Shown here piece by piece: positions 63,929 to 64,000 of a stretch of DNA of 64,000 bases. The translations under genes were made by a program, and so were the position numbers. The stretch is from Proteus terrae (lineage in GTDB: Bacteria; Pseudomonadota; Gammaproteobacteria; Enterobacterales; Enterobacteriaceae). The stretch spans positions 124,001 to 188,000 of the forward strand of contig NZ_PENS01000004.1 of NCBI RefSeq assembly GCF_003144325.1, given 5' to 3'. Under the pieces are notes generated by a model. The model made no database searches and was not told the origin of the DNA. It worked only from the letters and a program-made list of their open reading frames with translations. How positions within the stretch are numbered: the first letter of the stretch is position 1; each line of letters begins with the position of its first letter.

Positions 63929-64000
63929 TTAAAATGCCGCTAATTGCTCGGCTTGCTGAAAAATTCGCTCTTTGACTGAAATAGAAATAATAAAAAAATA
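63929..64000 (-). CDS. Possible C-terminal end of an upstream gene (chbB expected)
   Basis: An open frame runs from the right edge to a TAA 12 bases before chbC, ending SVKERIFQQAEQLAAF. A helical end and the location fit the PTS EIIB subunit gene chbB, but only about 23 residues are visible and I cannot confirm the family. Confidence 0.4.
   Translation of the reverse strand, partial: YFFIISISVKERIFQQAEQLAAF

Overview
The window looks like a chromosomal segment of a Morganellaceae enterobacterium, most likely Proteus. The DNA is AT-rich, and the core genes (phoU, adeP, yihI, feoABC, bioH, gntX, nfuA, glpEGR, glpD, metF, chb) closely match Enterobacterales proteins recalled from memory. Genus is an inference; no database was searched. 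No rRNA, tRNA, CRISPR array, IS element or phage gene was recognised.

Layout. 1-1340: end of the pst operon (pstB, phoU). 1555-3992: a polar amino-acid ABC importer (binding protein plus two permeases) with no ATPase. 4049-4697: an antitoxin-like gene next to a decayed GNAT toxin. 5002-11170: purine permease adeP behind a PurR box, ydhR, a GNAT plus GT39 pair, yihI, and a DUF4026/DUF2314 protein. 11381-14430: feoABC with FNR and Fur sites. 14617-23529: two tandem OsmC-like genes, bioH/gntX/nfuA, glpEGR then glpD, a DUF488 gene, and metF behind MetJ boxes. 23580-24170: a DUF4291 gene.

24427-33838 (minus strand) is an eight-gene catabolic operon: D-ribulokinase, fucose/arabinose-type isomerase, DHDPS/NanA-type aldolase, sialidase-like propeller, TctC/TctB/TctA transporter and a LacI-type regulator. 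Read together it fits uptake and breakdown of a 3-deoxy-ulosonic acid such as Kdo (Kdo to pyruvate plus D-arabinose, then D-ribulose, then D-ribulose 5-phosphate). I know of no described operon of this exact composition; the substrate is inference.

34279-34707 is a small exported protein. 34759-40570 (minus) is a nikABCDE-type nickel importer led by a methyltransferase gene. 40983-57943 is the second unusual region: a membrane-anchored vWA protein, then a compact ten-gene run with srfABC (membrane-anchored protein, actin-fold ATPase, large GTPase), a TM protein, an exported vWA protein resembling the periplasmic part of T6SS PpkA, an ABC ATPase/permease pair, a SUMF1-like protein and two lipoproteins. 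The second half resembles the T6SS-associated TagT/TagS/TagR/TagQ envelope signalling set, but no kinase, phosphatase or T6SS structural gene is present. A perfect CRP palindrome lies upstream. 58202-58753 is an Ail/OmpX-type outer-membrane protein, and 58976-64000 (minus) is the chitobiose operon (chbC, A, R, F, G), running off the right edge.
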